DNA of 64,000 nucleotides from Neurospora tetrasperma FGSC 2508 (GCF_000213175.1 NW_009799179.1:5367658-5431657), one strand, 5' to 3'. Shown: positions 10,918-22,637, numbered from the stretch's first letter. Notes: generated from the sequence alone by a model not told the origin. Program-made: numbers and translations.

Positions 10918-13121
10918 ATGTCTCCTCCCACCCAAGAAGGAACATCACCGACGACGCTCTCCGTGCTCTCCCTCGACGCAACCTCTGCCTCATCCCCATC
11001 ACCAACCGGCGATAACACCCCACACGCCCTCCCAGGAACATCCTCAGCCTTCACAAGCGGCATCGGCACCGCGGGCGCAAGTGGACACGCGACACCCACA
11101 CGACGCACAGGTACAGGGTCCTACAATCTCGACATCAGCGGAGACGAAGACCCACACGTTACCGTTGACACCGTTTCCGTCCCTGCGGTCCTGAGTACCA
11201 CTCCATCTGCAACCTCGACCCTGAAAAGTAAACAACACTTTGATCTAGCGATATGTGCGGACGACGAAGCTGTTAAACACACAGACGCAACACCATATCT
11301 CAACTCGGACTCTTTCGAAATCGAAATGGCTCCCATCAGTGGAGTAGGGGGCGGCCACCGACGCCGGAGAAGCAGTCTTATGAATCCCGTTGGCGCATCC
11401 AGCAGCAGCAGACACCGATCGCCGAGGCCACGATCATCAGCAGGAAAGGGAATCGATTTCGACGAGTCCAAGTTGGTTGGGGACGATACAAGGGTACAGG
11501 AAGTTGCGGGACGCTATGACGGACCTAGCGATGACGACTTATCGGACGAGGACCTCCATATCGACGAAGAGGCCGGCTTGACAGGTGCGGACAAACGGAG
11601 GAAGAGCCGCAAGAGAAGTCGCAACACCCGGCTTGACCAGAGGATAGCGAGGGACAGGATCTCGGAAGCAGAAAAGCTAGAGGCGGACAGGGCGGTGCTC
11701 AAGAATGCTGTCATTAACGTGACACTGATTCTCCTCTGGTACTTCTTCTCATTAAGCATATCCTTGGTAGGCAAACACACACCCTTTCTACTTGTTGTGA
11801 ACCGACAGATGGCTAACTTTGCTTTCTACCATCACCAGTATAACAAATGGATGTTTGACCCAAAGAAGCTCAATTTCCGATTCCCGTTATTTACCACCGC
11901 TACACACATGCTCGTGCAGTTCTCCTTGGCATCCATTGTCTTGTTCTTCTTTCCCTCGCTACGACCAACAAATGGGCACAAGTCGGATCTGGGCCAGTCG
12001 AGGCATGAACCGGAACGGCCTGTCATGACCAAGTGGTTCTACCTCACCAGGATCGGTCCCTGCGGATTGGCGACCGGCCTCGATATCGGGCTGGGCAATG
12101 CTTCGTTACAATTCATTACTCTCACCTTCTACAGTAAGTTGCTCTGCCGACGACCTTGTAACACTACCTCGTGTTACAGCAGTATCCGTTGCTAACCATT
12201 CTCTCAGCCATGTGTAAATCCTCCTCGCTAGCCTTTGTCCTCCTCTTCGCCTTTCTCTTCCGACTTGAATCACCCACATGGCGGCTAGTAGCCATCATCG
12301 CAACCATGACCTTCGGCGTCGTGATGATGGTCGCCGGCGAGGTTGAGTTCAAGCTAGGCGGCTTCCTCCTCGTCATCTCAGCGTCGTTCTTCTCTGGCTT
12401 CCGCTGGGGTCTGACCCAGATCCTGCTTCTCCGCAACCCGGCCACGTCCAACCCATTCTCCAGCATCTTTTTCCTCGCCCCCGTCATGTTCCTCAGCCTG
12501 ATGTCCATCGCCATTCCCATCGAAGGATTTTCGGCTTTATTTGCCGGCCTGAAGATCATCGCCGAGGAACACGGCATGCTCATGGCGCCCTTGCTCATCG
12601 TCTTCCCCGGAACCATCGCCTTCCTGATGACCGCATCCGAGTTCGCTCTGCTGAAGCGTACCTCGGTCGTCACCCTGTCCATTGCCGGAATCTTCAAGGA
12701 GGCAGTCACCATCTCAGCCGCGGCCATTGTCTTTGGCGACACCATGACGGTCATCAACGTCATGGGCTTGCTCGTCACTTTGGCCGCCATAGCCATGTAC
12801 AACTACCTAAAGATCTCCAAGATGCGTCAGGATGCGCAGAACAACGTCCACAGGGCTCACATGGTCGGCGGTGACAGTGGCAGCGGGTCTTCGTCTTCTG
12901 CTTCTACCAGCCGCAGTGGAAGCAGGAGTGGAAGCGGAGGCAGCAGCAGTGAGAGAGACGGAGAGGGCGAGGATGTCGAGGACGAGGGCAGGGGATTTCT
13001 TGACGGTGCTGTAGCGGAGACGCTGTTCACTGCGGATGGGGATGTGGTCAAGCGAAGCCCGGATTCGCCTGCCACGAGAGACAGGGGGCGGTCGGCGGAC
13101 CAGAGGCATAGGGCTGACTGA
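10918..13121 (+). CDS. nucleotide-sugar / triose-phosphate-type transporter (DMT superfamily, SLC35C2-like)
   Basis: Three exons: 10918-11766, 11839-12133 and 12208-13121 (introns of 72 and 74 nt; branch points GGCTAAC and TGCTAAC), giving 685 residues. Residues 1-255 are a hydrophilic, Ser- and acid-rich cytosolic extension. The transporter domain starts near 260 with WYFFSLSISLYNKWMFDP, a hallmark of SLC35C/YMD8-like proteins created only when intron 1 is removed. LTFYTMCKSSSLAFVLLFAF forms across intron 2. About ten membrane spans follow, including GFRWGLTQILL, TIAFLMTASEFALL and SIAGIFKEAVTI. A Ser/Gly-rich, acidic tail (about 605-685) ends the protein. Location in Golgi or ER membranes and a nucleotide-sugar substrate are inferred from the family; the substrate is unknown. 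Confidence 0.92.
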
Positions 13122-13974
13122 TTTTGTTTTCTCATGTTGATCTTGGGTTTCCTTTTGTTATTATTACGGGTCGGCATCCATCCCATTGGATTCTTGGTAA
13201 ATTATTTGAATACAAACATGAATCTGTGCATAAAAGTAACAGATGGTTCCATCCGTCATATCTATTAGGGCTGTCTTTGGTCTTGGTCTTACCACATATT
13301 TAATGGATCAGGCACTTGCTTGTTCGAACAGTGATACCCACCATGTGTGTTAATCTTCAAGAGCAGAACACTGCGCTGACAAGAACGTCATAATGCTTCA
13401 AACTCTCAAAACAACCGTCTGTTAAATGATACCATGAAATTCACATTGAGTCGTATACTTGGTGGTACTCGTCAAGGGACCAAAATGGTTGTCAACTCTG
13501 TTCATCATCTTGTCCGTTCCCTATCATATACAACAACACAGTACAGTCTTCCAACTGCTGCCCTATCATCCAACCTGGGTATAAAGTCCACGCTTTTCCT
13601 TGCTGCAAGCTGATACTGCCCTTGATAGGATATAACACAACGCAAGCCACTCCCCACCAAATAGTTTCTTTCAAATGCTTCGTCTGAGTATCCAGAACGC
13701 CATCGCTATGCTTTTGTAAACCGCCAAAACCCAACTGGAATGAAACATCTCGACTTTGCCTTCAGTCTTTCCACTTATTCTCTTCCCACCCTGGCCCGGC
13801 GTGAGGACCCTCCCTCCCTGCTGGTTCCTACTGCAACATACGTTAAAAAGTCCATTGGCGTTCGCCTGCAGCCTCATAATGTCGGCATCAATAACTCGGG
13901 CATAACGTCAGGTCCTTCCACCTCAGGCAGATGACCCGAGTCTCAGCCAAACTCCAGGACCTCAGTGTATTCGC
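13122..13974. other. convergent intergenic region
   Basis: About 850 bp between the 3' ends of the transporter (+) and the TAF3-like gene (-). Only UTR-like sequence is seen. Confidence 0.4.
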
Positions 13975-14764
13975 TCATTCCAAATCCATGGGGTCGGCTA
14001 TGCTCTGGTCGCCAATTGAGCTCAGCCCGGAGCTTGGCGGGCGCGAATCTTCCCTGTCGCCGTTGATGCCCTCCGGCTTGTCTTCTTCTTGGGGTTGTGG
14101 TTGTGATGTCGGTCGTCGCGCGGCTTCCTTCATCTTCTCCTCCCATAGGGCGATGCTGTGGTATTTGCCACCTTCCACCTCGACGTTGCCGTGTTCGATG
14201 CATTTGCCGAGGAGCGAGCCCGTGTAGCGAGAGTCGTCGTCGTTTTTGCTGTGTTTTAGCTTGAGAGCTATAATAGATAGACTGGTGTTAGCTGATCGGA
14301 TCGAGTCTGAGGTGAACTTATCTGCCGGGACCTGAACACAGGCAGAAGAAGATGAACTCACCATTGAGATAATCCGTCGCCTCGTCACTGTCAAGCGCTA
14401 TCCTCTTGATCTCCTTGTTGACCGGACCTGCCGCCCACGCGACAAAGGCGTCCACTCCCCGAGTGTCTTCCACGCCGTTATACAGCTGTTCCAGTTCCGA
14501 TTTCTCGGGTAACAGAGCGCCGATTTGCTGCAGGGCCATGCGCACGTCGACTATTGTTGGTACCAGCTCGCCCGTCTCGGGCTCTTCGTTGTTGTGCGCG
14601 GCGAAGGTGGCTGTGAGGCGACAGAGTGCGTCCAGGTAGCGGGCGGCCATGTCCGTTACTGAGTCGAGCACCGAGGTGCGGGCGCCGTGGTAGCCGGCTG
14701 CGCGGAGGATCTGGAGAATCGAAGGCCGGAGGAGGGCGTGGTAGAGGTATGGTGGGGGTGTCAT
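13975..14764 (-). CDS. taf3: TFIID subunit 3-like protein (bromodomain-associated histone fold)
   Basis: Two exons, 14764-14362 and 14267-13975, intron 94 nt (donor GTGAGT, acceptor TATAG), giving 231 residues. Residues about 7-95 match the BTP histone-fold domain of TAF3 (fungal TAF47): LLRPSILQILRAAGYHG, then SVLDSVTDMAARYLDALCR and a later helix with DVRMALQQIGALLP. The family function is to pair with TAF10 within TFIID and help promoter recognition. The C-terminal third is hydrophilic and Pro/Glu-rich and has no PHD finger, as expected for fungal TAF3. TAF8 shares the same fold and is the main alternative. It is divergent to TAF7, another TFIID subunit. Confidence 0.82.
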
Positions 14765-16305
14765 CTTGGCGAGAGTCGCTCGATTTCAGCTAGGTAGGTT
14801 TGATGTCGAGGATGGCGTCGCGTTGCTCGAGAAATGTCGTTGGGAAAGGTTGTCGTCTACAAAGGTGCCGGGGCTGATTGGATATGATGGCAATCAAGAG
14901 GGTAGGTGAATGGGCGCGCTGCAGATATAGAACTGCCACACGCGCCTGGCCTCGTGCACTTATTCTTCGTTGTCGAGACACTGTCTTTGAGGTTTCGTGT
15001 CTTTTTGCTTGTCGATGCAGGACAAGTAGTCGGAGTCGGAGACTGATCAGCTATACCAAGAAAAATGACTTGGGCTGAACCGTGGCGATGGCAGCGCGTT
15101 GCTGGCAACAGATGGAAATTGGCTTTCCTCCAATTCAATCGCAGGCGACGAGGTGGGTTAGGCTTTCGAGGGAGTTTGCGGCCCGGCTTGCGGCAGGCAG
15201 CTCTAGTGGGGCGGGTATCGTCACTGCAGTCCGGGTGTTCTTGGAACTGGGTCCCTTTAACGCTCGCCGGAGGTGAAGGTCACTGCGTAACCTCGAAGAA
15301 GTTACAAGCCGACGAAGAGTGTCAATACATGTCAGGAAATGTTTGTTTGTTGATTATGGTTGACAATAGGGAGAGGAAATAAAAGAGGATTGGATGAAAG
15401 ACAAAAGGCATAGAGAGTTTCCGGGCTCTTGGCGGGTGAAACTGAGGAGGCATTACAAGTAGCTCCATATTGTCATGGTATCGTGCTCTATTCAAAGTAG
15501 TGTAAGAGGTATAATAGTATCTTGGAGGCATACAAGCTTCTTGACGATACCAAACCTTCTTCTCACTTGGGCCAGTCGCATTGATACACTAGAATGGGTG
15601 ATTTTCATCAGAAAAGCACATGTCAAGTCGAAGTACACAGGACGTTCTGGAACAGTTGGACAGCGGCACGTTTCTATTGTACCCCACCTGCCGCTGAGAA
15701 ACCGTAGTGGAGTCCTGGAAGCCAAGCTCCGATTTGGACCGTGCAACGACGGACTTTAGCTAAAGGGGGCCCACCCACTTTAACATTTCGCTGACGCTCG
15801 TTGCATCATTTCCACTTTCAGAACGCGCTTGTCGCAACAGCGGCTTTGATAGCTGCACTGAGCGCGCCTCACCTCCCGCCTTCCTCCCCGCCCACCAAGA
15901 AACCTCCCGCTCGCGCCTAGGCCCGCCAAAGAAAACGAAGAACATAGTACCTCATACCTTGTTCGATCCACATCCCCCGGTAGCAACAAAGAGGCATCGC
16001 GCCTGTCCGTCATCACCTCGCCCTCATCGAAATCTTGACGGTCAAATCATTGTTCAGTCACGACCGGCCGCCCGCCCATTCTTAATTCCTACCTAGAGGT
16101 AACCTCGTGCCGGTGCCTCCCGCCCAATTCGACGCCGACTATCCATACTACGCCAGTACTCAGCGATTGAGCATTTGCTCCGAGTGCTCTCGGCATCATT
16201 CGCTTTATTCCTCAACGTCCTCATCGTCACACGACCTCAAGACGCCGCAGCAAACCACTCTAAAACGGATTACCAGAGCGCCTTGCGCAACGACAAACAG
16301 CAAAC
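14765..16305. promoter_or_regulatory. shared intergenic region of divergent TAF3-like and TAF7 genes
   Basis: 1.54 kb separates the two start codons and must hold both promoters and 5' UTRs. No convincing ORF. Pyrimidine-rich, start-site-like sequence precedes the TAF7 ATG (about 16,180-16,300). No motif can be assigned with confidence. Confidence 0.4.
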
Positions 16306-17997
16306 ATGGACCCACCAGGGCCAGTCAAGCGGACATTGACGCTCAAAATCAACACTCAATCCAATGGCTCATCTCAAGCAGGCAGGACGGGATCACCGGC
16401 AGTTACACCTGGGCCTGGCCATAACCTCTCTGCCGCCTCGCCACCTCCTCAGACACCGGGGGGCTCGCAGGGCCCTCGCAAGATCAAGCTCAACGTCAAG
16501 GGCACATCCTCACAACCACCAACACCAGCCGGGCCGAGACCGCCGTCGCATTCCAACACTTCATCTCAGCCGACACAACCACGGATATCAACAGGAAGCT
16601 CGGCTGCTCCCAACATCTTCATGTCCAAGCCCAAGACGGCAAGTAAAGTCTTCTTGAACGCGGCGGCGAGAAAGAGACAAAGAGAAGAGAGCGAAGCGGA
16701 GGACGGTCCGACAGCGAATGGCATTGGGGGAGAGTCAAGGCCCAAGAAGATCACGCTTAAGCCACCTTCGGGCACAACCCCGGTTCAAACTCCGCTTCTA
16801 GCTCCCAAGGTTCGCCTAAAATCGCAGGGTAAAATACCAACGCGGCCGCTGGGGGAGGGTTACGATTCGGAGGCCGATGATAGGGAAGTCGACCCAGTAA
16901 TTGAAGAGCAGCTGATCTTGCGCATGATGCCTGGTGAGCACTGCGACTATCTGCGGAAAGCCGTGGCTGAAAGGAAAGTGGGCGTTCCTAAACATCTGGG
17001 TGGCGCCGATGTTACAATGAAGTTTCTGGATGAAGAAGGACGGCGAGTAATGTTTGTTATCCAAGGGCAACCGTACGCCGCCATTCTGGTCGATCTACCC
17101 ACAATCACCGAGGGCATGAAGACGTGGGACAAGAAATCCATGGTCAAGTCAGCCGACATTTGCCAAATGATCCTTGTTTTTGCTAAGGTCAAAGACGAGG
17201 CGGAGGCCAAGTCGGTTCCTTTACCCAAGGCTGTCGAGCATGGCCACAGATGGCCCCATGGTATCACCCCGCCGATGCATGATGCACGAAACCGGAGGTT
17301 TAGAAAACGCCTCAGCAAACTGGAAATCCAGAACAAGGAAGCCGAGGTCGAGCGGTTGCTGGCAGCAGACAGGGAAGCCCTCAACTCCAGGTACGAGCTT
17401 GTGGCAGAGGGCGGGCACGGAAATACCGCTGCGCCCGAGTCCGATCACGAATACGGTGACGAGGATGGAGGCATGGGAGGTGAAGAAGACCGACTAGAGG
17501 ACTATTTCGGGGACGCAAATGTGCAGAACCAAGACGACGACAACCTGTTCGACGATCTCGAGGCAGAATTCGAAAACGCGGCAGACACACCTGCCGAAGC
17601 AATGGACGCCATGGACTTTGGCGCTGCCACGCCCACGGCGATAGGCGGCGGCATGGATCTCCCCACACCCCCCACTGCCAACACGGGTACGCCTACCGCT
17701 GCACAAACCGAGGAGAGTGCGGCCGAAGCTGTCAGCGAGGAGGACGAATCAGATGAAGATGACGAGGATGATGAGGGTGACATGGACGATGACGGCGATG
17801 AAGAGCGCCATGATGAGGTGGCGGGAGTCAAGGCTGAGATTGCCACACTGAGGAAGCAGCTGGCCTCGTACGAGGAGCAGTTGTCCAAGGCAATAAGCAT
17901 TATCATGAAGAAACGTCTGGAAGGCAGCATCAAGAACATCAAGTCGGAGATTAAACTTAAGCAATCTTCGATTGGTGAGGTGTCCGAGGAAGACTGA
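16306..17997 (+). CDS. taf7: TFIID subunit TAF7 (TAFII55 family)
   Basis: Single exon, 563 residues, start AACATGGACCC. Residues about 1-190 are low-complexity, Pro/Ser/Thr-rich and basic. The TAFII55 N-terminal domain spans about 195-360: EEQLILRMMPGEHCDYLRKAV, then VPKHLGGADVTMKF, YAAILVDLPTITEGMKTWD, SADICQMILVF, and HGHRWPHGITPPMHDARNRR, all hallmark TAF7 motifs. An acidic, Asp/Glu-rich region (about 385-525) and a terminal coiled coil (VKAEIATLRKQLASYEEQL) follow. TAF7 binds TAF1 in TFIID and restrains its activity (family knowledge). Confidence 0.96.
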   Translation: MDPPGPVKRTLTLKINTQSNGSSQAGRTGSPAVTPGPGHNLSAASPPPQTPGGSQGPRKIKLNVKGTSSQPPTPAGPRPPSHSNTSSQPTQPRISTGSSAAPNIFMSKPKTASKVFLNAAARKRQREESEAEDGPTANGIGGESRPKKITLKPPSGTTPVQTPLLAPKVRLKSQGKIPTRPLGEGYDSEADDREVDPVIEEQLILRMMPGEHCDYLRKAVAERKVGVPKHLGGADVTMKFLDEEGRRVMFVIQGQPYAAILVDLPTITEGMKTWDKKSMVKSADICQMILVFAKVKDEAEAKSVPLPKAVEHGHRWPHGITPPMHDARNRRFRKRLSKLEIQNKEAEVERLLAADREALNSRYELVAEGGHGNTAAPESDHEYGDEDGGMGGEEDRLEDYFGDANVQNQDDDNLFDDLEAEFENAADTPAEAMDAMDFGAATPTAIGGGMDLPTPPTANTGTPTAAQTEESAAEAVSEEDESDEDDEDDEGDMDDDGDEERHDEVAGVKAEIATLRKQLASYEEQLSKAISIIMKKRLEGSIKNIKSEIKLKQSSIGEVSEED

Positions 17998-18482
17998 AGG
18001 GGGTAATCAAGCTGTGCTGTTATGGACCTGGAATCTGTTTCTCAGAAAGGATTATCGTATGGGCCATATTATATCATGCTAGCCAGACACTCAGAAGTCA
18101 GTAAATAGCACCAAGTTTAGAATGCCCAACGAGCGGCACAAAGAAATAGCATCTGTTAGGCAATATATTTACCAATGCTTGGGAAGCAAGCACACGAGCA
18201 ATATTCTGACCTGTTGTCCAAACTTTCAAGTTTATGGTTACTTATCACATTGTATTTGTACAGAATCATTTTTGGATCTAACCACAGCAGATGGCTCTCT
18301 GGCTGTCCACTCCAGGGCTCTCAGGCCCTCCACCCTCCCAAAGCCGTATATAGTTTTCTTACATTCAAGACAATTTCCCCATGTCCATGTTGTCCGCTTT
18401 CGTGCCCGTAGCCATACCAGGAATTCGTTCTTGGACGGTTGGATGTTAGTAGTACACACACGAACCCACCACATCAACTCGA

Positions 18483-18512
<30 letters not shown>
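18483..18512. repeat. CTG/CAG trinucleotide microsatellite
   Basis: About ten perfect CTG units on the plus strand, reading CAG on the transcribed strand of the mL54 gene and lying about 150 bp past its stop codon, so probably in the 3' UTR or just beyond. TC-rich sequence follows. Confidence 0.85.
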
Positions 18513-18513
<1 letters not shown>

Positions 18514-18658
18514 AGTCGTCCCTCCTTCTCTCCCTCCACGTGCTCTCCTTCCTCTTCTTCTTCTTCCTTCCCGCCACCCATCTCCTCCCCTGTTTCGTCC
18601 TCCTCCTCCTCCCTCAGGCCTCTGCCTCTCGAACCACCACCACCACCACCCCTCATGC

Positions 18659-19431
18659 TTACATAGCCTTGAGGTAGTTACTCTCCTTAATCTTGGCCTT
18701 GCGCTCCTTGCGCATCGCCTTGCGCAGCTCCTCCCGCTTCTCGTCCGCCAGCACCGCGTCCTGCACGCCGCCGTTCACAGCTCCGGGAAGGTTGACCGAC
18801 TGCTTCTGTAGCGGGATCTTGGGTGCCAGGGCCTCGAGGTCGCCGGAAGCCAGAATCTTGGCCTCTTGGGCGCGCGCGCGCTTCATGGCTAGGCGACGCT
18901 GTTTCTTGGATTTGGCTTTTTGAAAGAAGAAGGAGAGTGTGTTAGTTTGGATTGCTTCTTTCGGGGGGGAGGGGAGGGAAAAGGAAGGTAGGGAGGTAGG
19001 TAGGTAAGTAGGTAGGTTGGCAACATACAGAACTCATCACCGGCGTCCGCATCAGCAGCATCGTCCGTCTTCTTCTGCACCTCCAAGCACCTCCAGAGCC
19101 ACTCTGGGTACTCCTCGTCTGGCAGCGCCACGGGATCCGCCTTGTTCTTGAAGTAGTTGAGACCGTTAAGCTTGGTGCCCGCCGGGCAAGACGAGATGGC
19201 CGCCTTGGCTTGTTCTCCTGTCGTCGCGGCTCCTGGTACTGGTGCGAGGCCGGCCTCGGCTGTGGAAGTTGCTGGTGCGGCGGCGGCGGGGGTCGCTGCG
19301 GGAGGAGTGCACACGCTGAAAGTGGTACTGAAGGCGGCGCGCGAACTTGCGGCAACCATGGGCCTGGTGGCCGCGGCGGCGGCAGGTCTGGCGAAGCCGG
19401 AAGCCCGGCGCAAACACGTTCGGCAGATCAT
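18659..19431 (-). CDS. mrpl37: mitochondrial large ribosomal subunit protein mL54 (MRPL37 family)
   Basis: Two exons, 19431-19029 and 18915-18659 (intron 113 nt, donor GTATGT), giving 219 residues. The N-terminus MICRTCLRRASGFARPAA is Arg/Ala-rich and free of acids, as expected of a mitochondrial presequence. The family core is GTKLNGLNYFKNKADPVALP followed by DEEYPEWLWR. Across the splice the protein reads EFSKSKKQRRLAMKR and ends in a basic coiled segment, KAMRKERKAKIKESNYLKAM. It is a structural protein of the mitochondrial 54S subunit. The same-strand neighbour NDUFB10 is also mitochondrial. Identification is strong. Confidence 0.93.
18986..19018. repeat. GGTA tetranucleotide microsatellite inside the mL54 intron
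   Basis: Plus strand reads repeated GTAG units next to the splice donor of the mL54 intron; on the transcribed strand it is a pyrimidine-rich CTAC series that also supplies several CTAC branch-like sequences. Confidence 0.75.
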
Positions 19432-20135
19432 GACGATTATCCCGGGGGATGGTCGGAGGGTGTATGTGTGTGTGTTCGTCGGCAGTCGGCAGTCGGCGAG
19501 TGGGTAATAACACCAACGGTTGGATCAGTTGGATAGACAACTCGCTAATCACCTTGACGGGTGCGATCGTAAAAAGGAACGCCGGCCGGAAGTGGCTTTC
19601 GGCCTGGGGAGACGGACACGGGATGCGCGCGACGAATTGGAGGGGTGGGACGGGAGCTAAAAATTTCTACGGCGGATGAAAAGCACCACTGGAGCAGTTT
19701 TGATATTGGACAGGACTACCCGCTGCAGCTGTTACTAGGGCCGTGACAAAGCACTTTATGTATTCTATAGTCCAAATCTGCGAACTGTACAGACAACATA
19801 TGTGCAAAAAAAAAATGGGAGGCCGAATTGAGTCCTGTTATTCCTCTAGTCCCCCATGTGTCTGTTGTTGCTGAGTTCTGTTGATATTTACATGCCTGCT
19901 CGTAAGTCTCATTAAAGGGCCCGAGCACTCCTCTGGGGGTTGCTGAAGCCGGACGTCTGAAAGGGTGGCCCGCGATGTTATGGAGCCCCTTCCCGGTTCG
20001 ACCATGACTGACTCGCTCTCCGGTTCTCGAGCGCACTGCCCTGCCAAAACTCTCGCTGCCCAGATCATTTCAGCCCCAAATCAGCTCGCTCTAGCTTGTA
20101 CCCTCCGGTCTGCTCACAGAATGCTGGTGGAGAAC
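19432..20135. other. intergenic region between mL54 and the NDUFB10-type gene
   Basis: About 700 bp, the mL54 promoter and the 3' UTR of the complex I gene. No supported feature. Confidence 0.4.
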
Positions 20136-20575
20136 TCATTGCTTTGGCTGGTTCGCGAAATGGTTCTGCTGCTCGAAAAGATAACCCTGGACACGGTTTT
20201 CGGAGAGTAGTTGGAGGTAGCGTTCTGCGTCAGAAGAAAGTCAGCAAAAGAAGGGGAAAAGCACCATCGCATGGCTGATTTGCATGCAATTGCTGAATGG
20301 TTCTGCCGCCAAAGAACCACGGGGAGATGCGAAGCACTCTTGTACCCACCTCTCAGATGCCCGCACTTCTCCAGATGGTTCACGCCCTCCCTATAATAGC
20401 ACTTGGACAACTCCTCCCTCACCAGGCGACCCATCATAACTCGGACCCATTGCTCGCGGATAATGGCATCCTGGGCCTGCTTCAGGCGCTTCGTATCATT
20501 GTAGTCGACGCCGTCGAAGGTGGGCGGGACGGTGGGCTTCTTGGCCAGGAAGGCCGCCGATTCGGGAGTAGGCAT
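20136..20575 (-). CDS. nuo12.3: NADH:ubiquinone oxidoreductase 12 kDa-type subunit (NDUFB10/PDSW family)
   Basis: Accessory subunit of the membrane arm of mitochondrial complex I. Two exons, 20575-20350 and 20224-20136, intron 125 nt (donor GTGGGT, acceptor CGCAG), give 104 residues starting MPTPESAAFLAKKP. The central segment REQWVRVMMGRLVREELSKC with YYREGVNHLEKCGHLRERY is diagnostic; the two Cys in KCYYREGVNHLEKC fit intermembrane-space disulfide chemistry known for the family. The spliced end is YLFEQQNHFANQPKQ. Without splicing the reading frame carries on into unrelated sequence, which supports the intron. An upstream in-frame Met (20635) is less likely. Divergent to nucleolin. Confidence 0.93.
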
Positions 20576-21237
20576 TGCTGCTAGATGTGGGCGACTCGCG
20601 AGAGAAGACCGAAAGCACAAGTTGTCGTCAAACAAAGCTGTAGAGAGGGAGAGAGACGCAGCTTACTATCGTCCCGCACTTTCGTCTCGTCGATGATGCC
20701 GTTGCAACCAACACGGCGCATCTCTAAGCTCCAAGTGGTGCCCCGGTCGTATGGTGGCTCGAGCTTTACGGTACACCTGGGAAACCAGGCAGGCAGGGGC
20801 GCGCTAGCCCAAATGCTGTTCGTCTCTTGCACCATGCAGTAAAGTTGCAATTGACTGGGGGTCGTGGGCCGTGGCAGGCATGGGAAGGAACTTTCAGGTG
20901 GAACGAACATCCCCACCGCGGCTCGTGCGCGGGCCACCGCCTTCGCGTGTGTACATAACCTCCACCCGGATCCTCCACTGCCCCAGGTCCCCTGCCCCAC
21001 TAGAAAGTCCCATATCAAAGTGTGATAACGATTTTTTTTCTGCCGTAGGTTGATCAGCCAGAGATTTTACGGTACCCGCCACCCTCTGCTCCCCATTTAA
21101 ACAGCAGTCTTCCCGGCGAAATTTCTTTTCTTCAGACGCATCCTTTATCCCATTCATCATCTTCATCCTTCTTTTTTCTTCAATACCCTTTAGCGGATTT
21201 CATCACTTCATCACATCACTACACAACAACCGCTATC
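20576..21237. promoter_or_regulatory. 662-bp divergent promoter region, complex I subunit / nucleolin
   Basis: Holds the start regions of two strongly expressed housekeeping genes. The stretch before the nucleolin ATG (about 21,160-21,237) is pyrimidine-rich with CATCACTTCATCACATC-type start sequence, as is usual in highly expressed filamentous fungal genes. A candidate 5' UTR intron donor on minus (GTAAGCTG) lies near 20,665. Confidence 0.45.
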
Positions 21238-22637
21238 ATGGGCAAGAAGGATTCCGTCAAGGCCACCAAGGTCACCAAGGCCGAGCCCGTCAAGGCTGCT
21301 AAGCCCGTCAAGGCCACCAAGGCTGAGAAGCCCTCCAAGAAGTCCAAGAAGGAGGAGTCCTCTTCCGAGGAGGAGGAGTCCGAGTCTGAGTCTTCTGAGG
21401 AGGAGTCCAGCGAGGAGTCCAGCGACGAGTCTTCCGATGAGGAGATGACCGACGCTCCTGCCGCCAAGGAGACCAAGAAGGCCGAGTCTTCCGACTCTGA
21501 CTCCGATTCTGATTCTGACGACTCCGAGTCTGAGGAGGAGACTTCCGAGGAGGAGAAGCCCGCCGTCAAGGAGGAGAAGAAGGAGAGCGTAAGTACAACA
21601 TAACTTCCTCTTCTTAGCACACATTTGCTGACCCACGTCTGCTTATAGTCCGATGATGAGGAGAGCGACTCCGACAACTCCGATTCCGACTCTGACTCTG
21701 ACTCTTCCGAGTCCGAGGAGAAGTCTGAGTCCGAGGAGCCTTCCAAGAAGCGCAAGGCTGAGGAGTCCTCCTCCGAGGAGGAGGCTCCCAAGAAGGCCAA
21801 GACTGAGGAGGTTGCCGATGACAAGAGCACCCTCTGGGTTGGTAACCTCGGCTGGGGCATCGATGATGCCATCCTCTTGGCTGAGTTCGAGGACTGCGAG
21901 GGTGCTAAGAGCGCTCGCGTCGTCACTGACCGTGAGTCTGGCCGCTCGCGCGGTTTCGGCTACGTCGACTTTGCCACCAACGAGCAGGCGCAGAAGGCTT
22001 ATGATGCCAAGAGCGGTGCTCTTCTTGAGGGCCGTGAGATGCGTCTCGACTTCGCTGCCAAGGATGCCGGCAACAAGCCCCAGGACAAGGCCGCCAACCG
22101 CGCTGCCAAGCACGGCGACACCATCTCTCCCGAGTCCGACACCCTCTTCGTCGGTAACATGCCCTTCTCCGCTGACGAGTCTGTCGTCTCCGACTTCTTC
22201 AACTCTGTCGCCTCCGTTGCCAGCCTCCGTATCCCTACCGACCAGTGAGTATCCCCTCATACCTTTGTGTGTATCTTTGTCGAGCAGAGTTTTAACAGTC
22301 TTCTAGGGAGTCCGGCCGCCCCAAGGGCTTCGCCTATGTTACCTTCAACTCCGTTGAGGATGCCAAGAACGCTTTCGAGCAGCTGAACGGCTCCGACCTC
22401 AATGGCCGTCCCGTCCGTCTCGACTACGCCAAGCCCCGTGACAACAACGGTGGCGGCGGTGGCTTCGGTGGCGGCCGCGGTGGTGGCCGTGGCGGTGGCC
22501 GTGGTGGTTTCGGTGGCCGTGGTGGTGGCCGTGGTGGCCGTGGTGACTTCGGTGGCCGTGGCGGTGGCCGCGGTGGCGGACGTGGTGGTTTCGGTGGCAG
22601 CCGTGGTGGCTTCCAGGGCAAGAAGACCACCTTCTAA
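21238..22637 (+). CDS. nsr1: nucleolin / Nsr1-like nucleolar protein (two RRMs, RGG tail)
   Basis: Three exons: 21238-21588, 21649-22244 and 22307-22637 (introns of 60 and 62 nt), giving 425 residues. Residues 1-165 alternate Lys-rich blocks with long acidic Ser/Asp/Glu runs typical of CK2-phosphorylated nucleolar proteins, followed by the nuclear-localisation-like PSKKRKAEE. RRM1 (about 176-250) has LWVGNL and RGFGYVDF; RRM2 (about 281-356) has LFVGNMPF and KGFAYVTF, with intron 2 between its halves. The tail (about 365-420) is GGRGG/GGF repeats, an RGG box. The family acts in pre-rRNA processing and nucleolar structure. Codon use is strongly biased to C-ending codons, suggesting high expression. 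Confidence 0.96.

Noticed and set aside
18122-18811. 229-codon plus-strand frame
   Set aside because: Low-complexity and microsatellite translation overlapping the mL54 3' end; no biological features.
21219-22260. Long minus-strand frames opposite nucleolin
   Set aside because: Complement of Ser/Glu/Lys codon runs; nucleolin RRMs and introns on plus are decisive.
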